Source: Cervus elaphus (lineage: Eukaryota > Chordata > Mammalia > Artiodactyla > Cervidae). Taken from it: 64,000 bases of DNA. The stretch lies in contig NC_057841.1 in NCBI RefSeq assembly GCF_910594005.1, positions 9,037,001 through 9,101,000 on the forward strand, given 5' to 3'. Below the pieces are notes generated by a model, which was not told the origin of the DNA, searched no databases, and saw only the letters and a list, made by a program, of their open reading frames with translations. Within the stretch, counting starts at the first letter, position 1. Each line of letters begins with the position of its first letter. Shown here piece by piece: positions 11,311 through 22,800 of this stretch. A program made the translations under genes and the position numbers.

Positions 11311-11439
11311 TTCTACAGCTGAGCCATCTAAATGAACGGCTGAATTGTTATTTTTATTTTCCATCCAGTTTCCATTACAAAAAAATTATTTGCTGCTCCT
11401 CTCCAGTGAAATGTGAAAGGAAAATCTGAAAAGGAAAAG

Positions 11440-12825
11440 GAAGCCACGGGAGAGGAAGGGAAAAACCTCGATGGTGACTCCCAGAGCACTTGCAGAGGGA
11501 GGGGCGCGGAGGACTGGCTTGTTCCGAGACCGGGTCCTGCGCGCAGGGCCTGCATCCTCAGCCCTCACCCGGGCGCGTTTTCCTGTCGTCTGCCCTTTCC
11601 CTTTCGGTTTGCCTCCCCTTTCCACTTGCCATCAGGCCCGCGGAGGCCGGCCCTGGGCGCTCATCTCGCCTTTAGGACCCCGGGTGGATCTCTCCTCCTG
11701 AGCCTCCTGTCATAGTCGTCCTTGACCTGAACGAGTCACCCACAAAACCCTGGGCCTGAGAGAGGGCAGCCCTGGCCTGGCCTTGGCAGAAAGGAGTCCC
11801 TGGAGAGGAGAAGGTGCGGGCGGGGGTCCGGGAGCGGAGCCGATGCCCAGGCCCTAGTGTCCTCCCGGTGGGGCTGGCCCTGGGCTGCTCTGCAGGCTCC
11901 TGGAGACTCCAGCTGGGTGTTCTGAGACGGGACCAGAGTTCCGGGCGCCCCTGGGCTGCGTCCATTTAAACCTAAGGACTTCCGACTTCTTGAAGTCCCG
12001 GCCACACCTCTGTGGTGACCATTCTCCACCCATCAACCGAGCTTCACTTCCTCAAAGCCTCTCCCCACCATGGACACAGGCCTCGGGGGTCTCTCTGCTC
12101 TCTCCTGGCTCCAGTCAACAACTGGGGAGAAAGATGAACCATGTGCTTCGCAGACAGCGGCTCTGGAATGCTCCTGAGCTGCCTCAACCAATGTCGCTTC
12201 TCTATCTCCTGCCAGGAAAACATCAGGCATTTCAGGAGGAGGCTGGGTTGTCATTAGCTTCTCGTGTTGAGCAGCATAAAGAATAGAAAATTAAAACATT
12301 CTCTCCTCCCACTCCCCCCCAACACAGCCAGGGACCAAGGGTGGCTCCCCTGTGTACACACGACAGCCCATTAGACAAACCCTTTTCTGCCCATAAGCAA
12401 CTTTAGTGCCAGGGTTCACCTGGATGCCCAGAATGCTACTTACCAAGTCTTTCAGAGTCCCACGTGATGTTTTACAGCTATTGCTCTACCTGTGTCTGCT
12501 TTGGTGAATTTTATGATACAGAAAAAATGCTTTATTAGCCTAGTTTAATCTCATCATGAGAGGATTAAAAAATAAGAATTCCAAACCAAACAAGCCAGCT
12601 TTGCTGGATTCTGTTCATTCCCCTGCAGGCTCTGAACTGAGCCAAGGACTCCTGCAGAGATGAACCAGTTCAGCAAGCCCGTGAGGGCGGGGCTTTCAAG
12701 GGGGCAGCCTGGACAAGGCTCTGGGCCAAGGAGCAGTTTCAAGGATCAGGCCTCCCCAGGAAGTCCCAGGAACCGCCAGTTTCTCCTCCTTCTTGTGGTT
12801 GAGTTTCACCCCGGAGGAGAGCTTG
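11440..12825. other. GC-rich then mixed non-coding DNA
   Basis: 11440-11970 is GC-rich with several open frames on both strands, none with recognisable domains. A minus-strand frame starting MDAAQGR at 11965 lacks a nearby donor. 12270-12825 shows nothing. Confidence 0.45.
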
Positions 12826-13105
12826 TTGTTGGTGTTCAGTCACTCAGTCATGTCCGATTCTTTGAGACCCCATGGATTGTAGCACTCCAGGCTTCCCTGT
12901 CCTTCACCGTATCCTGCAGTTTGCTCAAATCCATGTCCATCGAATCGGTGATGCCATCCAACCATCTCATCCTCTATCGTCCCCTTCTCCTCCTGTCTTC
13001 AATCTTTCCCAGTATCAGGGTCTTTTCCAAGGAGTCAGTTCTTCGCATCAGGTGGCCAAAGTATTGAAGTTTCAGCTTCAGCATCAGTCCTTCCAGTGAA
13101 TGTTC
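12826..13105 (-). mobile_element. BovB 3' fragment
   Basis: Reverse complement of the BovB reverse-transcriptase C-terminal region and tail: GTCATGTCCGATTCTTTGAG, CATCAGGTGGCCAAAGTATT. Confidence 0.85.
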
Positions 13106-13998
13106 AGGAGAGCTCAGCTGAACCTCATTCCCAGACCCAGAGGTGATGCCTCACACTGCACACAGGCAGTTGGGATAGCAGCACTGGGGCCACCTCTTGG
13201 TGGGGATCAAGCCAAAAATGACACACCAGTCAAAGGACAGGAGGAGGAAGGTTTATCACTTGCAACAAATAAGGAGAACACTTAAGGGATCTTTCTCAAA
13301 GTAGTGTCGCCCAGAACAGAGATACTTGGGGAGTTTTAAGCTAAGGGTACGTGCATCTTAATGAAGGGGCTGAAACAGAGCAGAATTCAGCAGAGAACTG
13401 GGGCAAAGGTAGTTGATAGATGATTGAAGTCATGAGGGTTAGAAAAGGTCAATATTGTCATCCCTCAGATTCCAGTTGGTCTAGAGGTGGAGCATGTTGG
13501 GCTAATCTGTACCACTGAAGCAGACCTGGGGGTCTTTACAGCTGACTCCTTGTCTTTGCTGTTGTTCTGTCTCTCGCCTGATGATGATCATTTGTTCCCA
13601 CAAGATCATGAATTACTGACAGCATGGTGGCCAAGCTTAGATCCCAAAATGACTCGGGCAAAAATGGCTTCTCTTCTGTCAAAAAGCCTCGCTGGATTCT
13701 TTTCCTTCGGGACCCCTACCCTATAGGCCCACATTACTTCCCCGCAGTTTTCTTGACTCTTTTTCTGGGACTCCTACTACAGCTGGGGTCTCTCATATCT
13801 CCTCTGCCCTCCAGCTGTCTTCAATCTTCTGTTTTCTATCCTGTCATCCCTTTGCCCCACTTGCCGGGTGAATGCCTTAGTCCCACTGTCCAGCTCATTC
13901 ATTCTCCTTGCAGGCGGCTGGTCAGCACTGACATCCTCTGCTGAGTTACTGCAGTGACTGGTTCCATTTTCAGGGTTGCTAACTGGTTTTGTTTTAGG
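13106..13998. other. Unassigned, possibly an old LTR or L1 remnant
   Basis: GAGGAAGGTTTATCACTTGC followed by a pyrimidine-rich stretch. Family not identified; no coding potential supported. Confidence 0.35.
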
Positions 13999-14231
13999 GC
14001 TTCCCTAGTGGCTCAGACAGTAAAAAAAAAAAAAAAAGAAAGAAAGAAAGAAAGAAAGAAAAATCCACCTGCAAATCAGGAGATCCAGGTTCAGTCCTTG
14101 GGTTGGGAAGATTCCCTGGAGGAGGGCATGGGAACCCACCCTTGCCTGGCAACCTCATGGACAGAGGAGCCTGGTGCGCTACAGTCCCAGTCCAGGGGGT
14201 CGCAAAGAGTCGGGCACGACTGAGCGACTAA
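13999..14231 (+). mobile_element. Bov-tA SINE with internal A/GAAA expansion
   Basis: Head GGGCTTCCCTAGTGGCTCAG runs straight into an A-run and about six GAAA units (14022-14063) before the rest of the element resumes with ATCCACCTGCAAATCAGGAG. Confidence 0.9.
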
Positions 14232-15475
14232 CCCTTTTTCATCATTATTAGGACAGGACTGATAACTGCAAGGTCAAGGTGATCAGGGGCGCTAGGCTTT
14301 GTGTGACCGCCCCCGCACAGCACTGCCGCGGAGGTCCTTGGCCCTCGGTACAGGTGTGTCGTTAGGTACCCGGGAAACTGCAGAGCTGAAATCTGTTAAT
14401 ACCGGGATTCAGGGGCGCCCTCACCGGAGCAGCTCCGGGTCTCTCCCCCTCCCTGTCCCGCAGCCTGTGGGGAGCCCATCTGTGCCTCCCCCACCACTCT
14501 CCTCTCCTTTCCCGAGGCCCCCATCCCCTCCGCGTGCTCTGAAGCCCAGTCTTTGGGGGTCAGTGGGGGACAGCGCCCCCGTCTTTACGTGCCCGCAAGC
14601 TGAGTGCGGTCTTAGCGCTGTGAGTGTGCAGAGAGGCCTTGCTGTCCAATCAGAGCGCTTCTGAATGGGGCGGGTTGCAGGTGCATGAAAGAGTCGTGGA
14701 GAGGCAGACACTTGAGGGGTTATGGGGCCAGCAGGGGCGTCTCTAGGGACAGAGCCCCTCGAGTCCTGGTGTGTAGAAGTTACCTACGGTCCCCAGAGCG
14801 GAGCTCGGGCGGGGGGTGTCTTCAGGCTCCAATTCCCCGCCTCCAGTGTTTCTCCATCTGCCCCGAGACACGCAGTAGACGTTTAACAGTGCGTCTGGGC
14901 TCCGTCACGTGGACGGTGATGTTCGGCCCTTCAGGCAGGAGCCCTGTGCTGCGGGCCCGACTGGTCAGAGGCCGTGTCTGAGAAGACCGAGGCTGGACTC
15001 ACACCGCCTCCTCTCTCTCCAATCACATCCCTCGGAGCCCGGCTCCCAGCACCACTCAACAACCTCCTGCACGGCAACTCAAGAAAGAATTAGGCTTTGT
15101 GAAATACTTCTGCTCAAACATCGCTTCCAAAATCTTTTGGGTAATGCAAACCTTTAACTTACATTCAGGTAAATGATGGTTAATCAGTAAATATTGAGAT
15201 CGTTTCTCAATAAGATAAAACACTGAGATTTCTAAACCTAAATTTAAATTATCTACTTTGGGCTTATTAAAGAGAGACTAAATATGTTTGAGTCTGTTAG
15301 TAAATATGTTCTTTTGTCACGTTGAAAATAAGTTGCACTAGGAGGGAGCTGTGGGGAGGAGAGGGTTAATAATCTGTAGCATTCTAGAGTAAGTTACTTT
15401 AAGACAACAAAAGTTGAAAAGGTTGCTGGGTGATGTCACCTGTCCAAGATGGTCATCCAGCCTTCTTTTTCGCCC
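14232..15475. other. Unassigned, GC-rich to 15050 then AT-rich
   Basis: Plus-strand frames at 14299-14981 have low-complexity Pro/Ser/Arg composition and no domain. Nothing convincing. Confidence 0.4.
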
Positions 15476-15685
15476 CAGATGGCATTAGTGGCAAAGAACC
15501 CACCTGCCAATGCAGGAGATGCAAGAGATGTGGGTTCAACCCCTGGATCAGGAAGATCCCTCTGGAGGAGGGTATGGCAGTCCACCCCAGTACTCTTGCC
15601 TGGAGAATCCCATGGACAGAGAAGCCTGGTGGGCTACAGTCCGTGAGGTCGCAAAGAGTCAGACACAGCTGAAGCCACTTACCAC
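15476..15685 (+). mobile_element. Bov-tA SINE
   Basis: Typical head and body, ending GTCAGACACAGCTGAAGCCA. Confidence 0.9.
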
Positions 15686-15689
15686 AGAC

Positions 15690-17110
15690 CACCAGGAGGG
15701 AGCGTATGCCCCTAGAAATGATGACTTGATATGTAAATTTGCTCATCTACTACAGAAAGCTGTATGTGGCAGACAGTTCACAATTGCTTACCTCCCAACT
15801 TTCACAAGATATTAATTACTAAGAGTTAAGAATTCTAGTCTTATATGTAAATGAAACTACTGGAAATAAAAACAATAAAGAAAAAAACTCGATACAAAGT
15901 TTGCAAGGAAAGCAAGATGTGATTTTTGGTTAAAAAAAAAGGTTTAAGGTATAAGTATGCATTTTTGTAAAGGGAAAAGGAGAATAATTTTGTTCTTGTT
16001 TAGAGATTATTTAATTGTTGCTTCAATTATTTTTTAAGGAGAATAGAGAAAAAAATAGGTATTAAAAGTTTACAGAACAAAAAGTGAGAGAGAAAATCTT
16101 ATTAATACATTGTGTGATCAAGCTGGTTAAAATTAAATTTAATTACAAGATTTTTTAAAAAAAAAATCTTTAATAACAGTGTGCTATGCAAAACTAGAAT
16201 TCAATATTCTGTGTTAAGAGAACAAGGTTTTCTTGTATTATCACAAAAGATTTTACTTTACCTGTTGAATAATATGCCAAGAAAACAAAGATTCTGTACT
16301 TACCAAAATAATTTCCTATACTTCATGCTGTCTTAATCAGGTCTTTGATTACTTCAGAAAACTGAGTCTTCTCAATATTGAAAGAACGTAAGTCTTTTTA
16401 TAACTTTCTGTCTTTGAAATCTTTTAATTGTTACTTTGGTTAAAGAGATAACTAAGTATCATTTCACATTACATGTGATCACATTGAATCAAGTGTCTTA
16501 AACCTGTTGACATATTTGAGAACTTCCCCAAGTCAGGGTTTTTTTTCTTTTTCTTTTTTTAATGTGGACCACTGGATTGAATTTGTTATAATATTACTGC
16601 TGCTCTATGTTCTGGTTTTCTGGCCACTAGATTGGGGCTGTGGGATCCCCAACCAGGAATTGAACCTTTACCCCCTGCACTGGAAGGCGAAGTCTTAACC
16701 ACTTCACCACCAAAGAAGTCCCCAAAGTCAGGTTTTAAAAGAAGTCTTTTTGACTTATAACCAACTTTGGGAATTTTTTCCCAGAGCGCCCCCAGAAAAT
16801 ATCAAAGATTTGTGCTCTCTCCATATAAAAATAGTGATATAAAACTAATTAGGCTTATTTGATATGTTAAATTACATGAGAAGCATTGTGAAATAAAGGT
16901 GATTTTAACCTTCTTTAGTTTATATCTGTATTGGTATATGTAACTAGTATATGTGTTCCAAAAACTGCATACAAATTCCAAGGAGTTTCTCAATATCCTT
17001 ACTGTCCATAGAATCGACCATAATACCAATTTTTATCTTTGAAAGTCGTATGCCTTAGAAATAACCAAATTTCCTTGTCCACTGAGTAATTTTTAAAAAT
17101 GAGCTCTTAC
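15690..17110. other. AT-rich DNA, possibly a degraded LTR element
   Basis: Very AT-rich, stop-dense in all frames. Contains the CHR SINE at 16540-16724. The family cannot be named. Confidence 0.4.
16540..16724 (-). mobile_element. CHR-type SINE
   Basis: Reverse tRNA-derived head: GGGATCCCCAACCAGGAATT, TCTTAACCACTTCACCACCA. Confidence 0.8.
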
Positions 17111-17125
17111 CATATTTGTGACCAT
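17111..17125 (-). CDS. CNDP1: Candidate CNDP1 first coding exon (MVTNM)
   Basis: On the minus strand a GCCATGG start context opens a five-codon frame ending in ATG immediately before GTAAGA, a strong donor, in phase 0. Joined to exon 2 this would give a short leader before VASLLASLLLLV. The human leader also ends in Met at this junction. A TATA-like TATAATAAA lies at 17191-17199, about 70 nt upstream of the start. This is inference: the surrounding AT-rich DNA may be a degraded transposable element. Confidence 0.3.
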
Positions 17126-17190
17126 GGCTATTGCAAGTCTTTTGTCATTCACAGTGAGTTACTGTTTTATCCTGATTCTTCTCTGAAAAC

Positions 17191-17199
17191 ATTTATTAT
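17191..17199 (-). promoter_or_regulatory. TATA-like element upstream of candidate CNDP1 exon 1
   Basis: TATAATAAA on the minus strand, about 66 nt upstream of the candidate ATG at 17125. The spacing would suit a short 5' leader. AT-rich surroundings make chance occurrence quite possible. Confidence 0.2.
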
Positions 17200-17448
17200 A
17201 ATCAGCTACAGGCAAGAATGCTGCATGATGACATAACCTGAGTAACTTGGCTCTTTTGTGGGAAGAAAACAGGAGCATGGAGAAGTGCGCTGTTGAAAGT
17301 CTAGTTCTCTCCACCTGCCTGGGCCTGGCATCCACACCTCAGTCCCAGCCTTCTCTGAGGGGAGCTGATTCCAGGCACTGAATGAAATGCTTGAAAATAA
17401 CGATGGAAAAAAGTGTTTAACCATCTATTGGAATGCACAGCTGCCCAA

Positions 17449-17658
17449 GGGCTTCCCAGGTTGCACTGGTGGTAAAGAACCTGTCTACCGATGCAGGAGA
17501 TGTAAGAGACTCAGGTTCAATCCCTGGGTTGGGAAGATTCCCTGGAGGAGGGCATGGCAACCCACTCCAGTATTTTTGCCTGGAGAATCCCATGGACAGA
17601 GGAGCCTGGAGGGCTACAGTCCATAGGGTGGCAAAGAGTTGAAGCAATTTAGCACAGT
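17449..17658 (+). mobile_element. Bov-tA SINE
   Basis: Typical head GGGCTTCCCAGGTTGCACTG and body with CAGAGGAGCCTGGAGGGCTA. Confidence 0.9.
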
Positions 17659-17659
17659 C

Positions 17660-19300
17660 ACCCCAAAAACATCGATAGAGTAATTTCAGATGGCGCATTG
17701 CTCAGGCCGAGACAGAGGGCCTGAGGACACATCTAAGTGCAGGCGGGGATCAGCTGCTTCACCTGGCTCAGCGGTGGGGTGTACACTACGTCTGACCCCG
17801 AGTGGTGGAGGGTCTACTCACCATTCTTCCTAGTTGGGGTGCACTGGGCGGCAGTTCAGGGCACCTCAGCCATTCCCCCGGGCCTCAGAGGAAAGTGCAA
17901 GAGGAGGTCTCACCAAGGCCCCCAGCTGGTCACATTAAATATCCCCCCACCCCCTAAAAATGTGTTGGATGGCATCCCCCCTCCCCCAGAGGGAGCACAA
18001 GGCTGACATAGTGGGCCTATTCACACTCGGAAAACAAAGATGCTTGAGAGAGATTCATTCAGTTTGGCAGCGGAGGAAGGAACAATGCGTGGCGTGTGCA
18101 CAGACAGGGGATGAGGTAGTGGCCGGGAAGTCATCTGACGTTACTGAGGCCATCATGGCTGGTTCAGGTCATCTGTGACAGCCCAGGCCTTTGCTGGGCA
18201 CATGCGGAGGGTGTCACCTTGGAGACAGAGCAGGGGCACCCGCCCAAGGTGGGCAGACTGGAGGGAGGCACCGAGATCATGCCCTGTCACCTTTGGTGGG
18301 GCTGGTTCTGCCCCCCGGGGTGGACTGGGGGTGGGGAGTCTGTGCCTGGCCTCGCTCGGCTTCCACGAGCCGCAGGCACCTGCCGAGTGAGTTCCTTGAT
18401 TTGCAGACACATCAGGCGGCCTCTGCATTCACCATCACATCGCCCTCTCCCTGGGTACACTGCTGTCCAAACGCCCCCCTGCATAAGGACTCCAGTCACA
18501 CTGGGCAAGGGCCACCCTCTAACATACAGACTTTGAGGGGACGTGGTTCAATCCCAACAGGCTGTGAGCTGGTCGCCCCCGGGGGTGGGGGTCAGCCCTG
18601 GTCTCTCCCACAAGAACGATCGCAGCTGCAGGACCGCGTCCATCCACCTGACTCCGCGTCCACACTGTCCCCTCCCAGCTGTTTGGCCTGGGCCGTCTGG
18701 GGTCCTGAGGATCTCCAGCTCCTCCTCGACGACCGTCCCTTTCGACTTGGGCACTGAACCGGCCTCTTCTGGGAGGCTCAGGGAACTCAGGTCAGAGGAG
18801 CCTGGCACACATGTGTCCACTTTGGGGCCCTCCTCTTATGATGTGGGCTAACAGGTTCTGCTAAACGGAGCTGGCGCCTGATGGTAAGCATGAACCCGAA
18901 AGCAACAGACGGCTCTGGGCTCTGCCCTGAGCCGGAGACGGCGCCTGGTCTCATTCTGATGTGGAATGGCGGGAGGGGAAAGGCGGGTGGGTGGGGAGAA
19001 CGTCCTGACTGCCACCCCCCTCCTCCCCAAAGCCTTGGAGGCTGATGGCACAGACCTCTCTGAAAAGGGAATGCCGCTCCCTGAGGCCTTCCTCTAACGC
19101 TACATACTCGGTTCCTCCATGTGCTCGGGACAGAGCTCACGCGGCCGACCCCCGCGCCTGACGCCGTGTCTCCTCTCCTGCAGCCAGTTTCACACGGACA
19201 CGCGGCTGCGTGGAGTGAGATGCGCGGGCACTCATTCCTCCGGAGGCTCCACTTTTACTGTTAATTCTGGCAACACAGACTGAGACCAAATAACCCTCCG
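17660..19300. other. Between CNDP2 3' end and candidate CNDP1 start
   Basis: GC-rich non-coding DNA; open frames are short and unrelated to known families. No promoter motif is convincing. Confidence 0.45.
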
Positions 19301-19304
19301 GCTC

Positions 19305-19776
19305 AGGTTTCAATTTTGAAGGATTTTAATATAGAGATGGAACATCGTAAGGGAAAGAAAGGTCTTGAAAACAGGACGGGATGTGCCCGAGACAGCACGG
19401 ATCGGGAAGGCTGCCCTCGAGGCCCCAGGCCTGGGATGGGATGCTCCGAGCGGGCACAACCATGACTTGGGGACAGAGGCAGGGCCAGGAGACCCTGAAC
19501 CCCGCTTCAGCCCTTGTGGACACCATCCAGCACTTTGTATGGAGGAATGTGTGCTATCTTCTGGAGACCAACTCACGCTGACCACCAGGGGGCAGTCAGC
19601 TCATCCAGGGTCGCTGACAGGCCCCGGGCCTGACCGCTTATCCATCTTGAGACCATCTTGAGATGGGGCGGGGGCGCTCTCACGTCCGCGCTGGAAGTCT
19701 GCAGAACCTGACAGAGGGGAGGAGCGGTGGGCGGTCCCGAGAGGCGGGGGAGCGCGCAGGGGTGGTGGGGCGGCGC
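19305..19776 (-). other. CNDP2: CNDP2 3' UTR (end estimated)
   Basis: Non-coding sequence after the stop, about 470 nt, up to a few bases past the ATTAAA hexamer. The exact cleavage site is not determined. Confidence 0.6.
19325..19330 (-). terminator. CNDP2: Putative CNDP2 polyadenylation signal ATTAAA
   Basis: ATTAAA on the minus strand about 450 nt past the stop, followed within 30-50 nt by a GT-rich stretch typical of the downstream element. Confidence 0.55.
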
Positions 19777-19846
19777 TCAGTCCTTCAGCTGGGACACTTC
19801 GTACAGGTACGCGGCCAGCATCTTGGTCCCCTCGATGTAGTTGCGC
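19777..19846 (-). CDS. CNDP2: CNDP2 exon 12, coding part and stop
   Basis: Completes Arg, then [18 protein letters not shown] and QLKD followed by TGA at 19779-19777. Acceptor GGCCAG. Human has RYNYIEG at the junction; this reads RRNYIEG. Confidence 0.96.
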
Positions 19847-22800
19847 CTGGCCGGGAGAATGGGGGTCAGTGGCGGGCGCCCGAGCTCTGAGCCCACGCGC
19901 GCGTTCCTTTCGGGAGTGGAGGCCCGGCGCCCTGGCTTGCTGGTCCCGAATGCTCCAGCCCAGTTGGTTCTCAAGCCCAGCCCAGCACGCCATCGGGACC
20001 AGCCCTGATCCTGGCCTCCTGGACTACGGGCTACCCCGGGACTCAGTGCAGCGCCTCTCCTAGACCACAGCACCGCCTCCCCCCCGCCAAGGTCTCTGGC
20101 CTTCCCCCAGCCCTCCGGCAGGGTCTGTCTTTGCTCTCAGCAGCCCCCCACGCTGCAGGCAGACCCTCTTTTCCGTGCTCACCGATTGAGCTTCTCGTTC
20201 TGGGAGTGCGCTCCGTCGTCTGCCGAGCCCACGGGCAGCAGCATGACGTTCTTCCCCGTAGCCTCCTGGAACGTCAGCGTCACCGGGATGCTGCCGCCTT
20301 CCCTGGTCAAGTCCGGCTCGACACCAAACACTGAGGAGGACAGAACAAAAGAAACGGAGCTTTAGGGGCCCTCCACACATCCACTGGCCGGCAACCCCGA
20401 ACCCAGGCCCTCTGCAAGCGGCTCCGCTCCCAGGGTGGGAGGCGGCATGGCCCAGCCTGTCTCCAGGGGTGCATCCCACCTGTCTTCAGGGCTTTCCTCC
20501 CAGCCAGGTAGTGAGGGTGGTTGAAGTCGGACACCCAGGGCTTCCCGCCATGGCCCATGTACACCTTGAACTTGTTGGGACTGTGAAGCTCAGCAAACTT
20601 CTTGGTCAAGTAGCTCGTAACCTGAACCATAGACAGGAAGGACAACGTCTCACAAGCCTGGCCTCTCTGGTCCAGGGGTGGGGATCCACTCTGAGACAAG
20701 TCTCCCCGGGGCGGGTCTACCCTGGGTCTATGAGGGGGCTCCACCGGGTCTATGAGGGTCTACATGAGGTCTATGAGAGGTCTTCACTGGGTCTATGAGG
20801 GGTCTACACGGGGTCTATACAGGGTCTATGTGAGTCTACACTAGGTCTATGAGGGTCTACACTGGGTCTACGAGGGTCTACACTGGGTCTATGAGGGTCT
20901 ACACGGGGTCTACAGTGAGTCTGTGGGTGAACACTGGGTCTCATCTCCTTCCCCGGTCCTCTCCCCTCTGGACCGCACCCCCTCCTCCCCCAGCCCTCTC
21001 TGTTGCTCACCATGGACCAGACCCTGGACTCTCACCACAACATATTCAGCCCAGAGTCAGCCTTTGCTTCAAAGCCTTAGAATGAGGTCAGAGATCAAAT
21101 TTTAGCACGCCTCAGCAGGGACAAAGGTCGTGCACGGGGGATGCTGTTTTATTTAGCATATCTCTGATTTATTTGTTTATCTCTGATTAGGATCTGACCT
21201 GCTTATTCTAGAGATGGCTGAGCTGGGGAGCACCAGGGGTGGGGCTGTGTGGGGGAGGCGAGCACTCTTCCCTGTCCGGGGGCCCCTGGGGCCCTCAGTG
21301 ACCATCTCCTCAGGCACAGCAGCCCTCCTCGCACCCCCGTGTCTACATGCCTGCTCGCTGACCACTTCCGGAGTCATATTCGGGACGAGTCGGATGGAGA
21401 ACTTGCCGACCACCTTGCGTGGAATCACAGTCTTGGCCCCTGACCCGGAGAAGGCACCTTCGATGCCATGGAGAGACAGGGATGGGTAACGCCATCTGTG
21501 CATCAGGATGTCCTTCTGCAGAGAGACAGCCACCGGTCAGGGGTCAGCACTGCATATCAGGGGTCAGCACTGCGGGTCAGGGGTCAGCACCATTGGTCAG
21601 GGGTCAGGACCGTGGGTCAGCAGTCAGCACCGGCTGGTCAGGCGTCCCCACTGGCTTGTCAGGGGTCCCCACTGTGGGTTGGGGGATTCCCCATTGTGAC
21701 TCGGGGGTCAGCACCAGCTTGTCAGGGGTCAGCATTGCCAACAGCAGTCAGCACTGTGGGTCAGGGTCAGCACCAGCTGCTTGTGGGGGAGACCAGGCGG
21801 CTGGGGAACTGCATGCCCAGAGGGAGGCGGCACTGATCCAGCAGGGCCGCTGGGTGAGCTGGCCCCCAAGGCAGCTGGCGAGCTCCTCTTGCTTCCCCAG
21901 AGCCTGCGGCTATAGGTACTTAGAGCTGGAATTTATATCCAGACCTGATTCTCCCAACAGGTAAGTAAACATTCTGTGCAATCAGTCTCCACCTTGGCAC
22001 CTGGCTCTCTGGGAAACAGTGAGACATCCCTGGGCAGATGGGCCATTTCCCGGCATGTGCAAACCAGGAGAAGCTCCCCCTCTGCAGGCGGCCTGGTCCC
22101 CGGGGTGTCACAGGCGGTCCCTGACATGTTAGGGAGCTCCCAGCTCCCAGCCTGGGGCGTCTTGCCCGCTGACATCGGCAGCATCTGGCGCTCACGTGAC
22201 CAGGGTATGCCCGGGTCTGTCCAGCCTGCAGCCCCCTCCCCGGGGCCCCAGGGCTGCGCGCAGTGCGAGCCTGGCAGGTGGGGGGCACCTTGCAGTCATG
22301 CAGGAGGGTCCTGGCGCCCACGTCCCGGGTGTACTCCTCCAGGTCAAAGTCGATCTTATCGTAGAGCTCCAGCTCCTCCTCGGTCACCGGGGCCACGGCC
22401 TCACTGATGCCGGGGATGAGGATCTTCCCCTTCTTGTCCATCAGGCAGCCTGGGTGGTGGGCGAGTGGGGGTGAGCGGAAGCACCTGTGCCACCTGTCAT
22501 CCGTTACCGTGACAACCCGGGAGGGCGTGGGGCCGCCTCCCATTTAAGGTAAAGAGATGGCCACAGAGACGGCAGCGGAACCACCCGCGGTCACAGGGCA
22601 GGACACACACAGAGCAAACTGGCTCCCGCCGGCCTGTCCACCGTCAGGCCCCTGTTTCCCTTCTGATGCCCCTTCCCTAAGAAGCTACCTACTCCCGTGC
22701 TGAGAAGGGAAAACCCAGTGAGACAGAGCGCACTCCAGGCCCAGGAAAGTCGGCTCCATGTATGACACACGCCGCCCACAGGGGAGGGAAACGTGACTCA

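Noticed and set aside
11672..11965. Minus-strand frame starting MDAAQGR as CNDP1 exon 1
   Set aside because: Slight resemblance to the human leader, but no GT donor in the right phase close by; the candidate at 17111-17125 fits better.
12060..12111. Minus-strand ATG at 12073-12071 followed by GTGGGG as CNDP1 exon 1 end
   Set aside because: Phase is right but the donor is weak and no promoter context supports it. Kept only as a weaker alternative.
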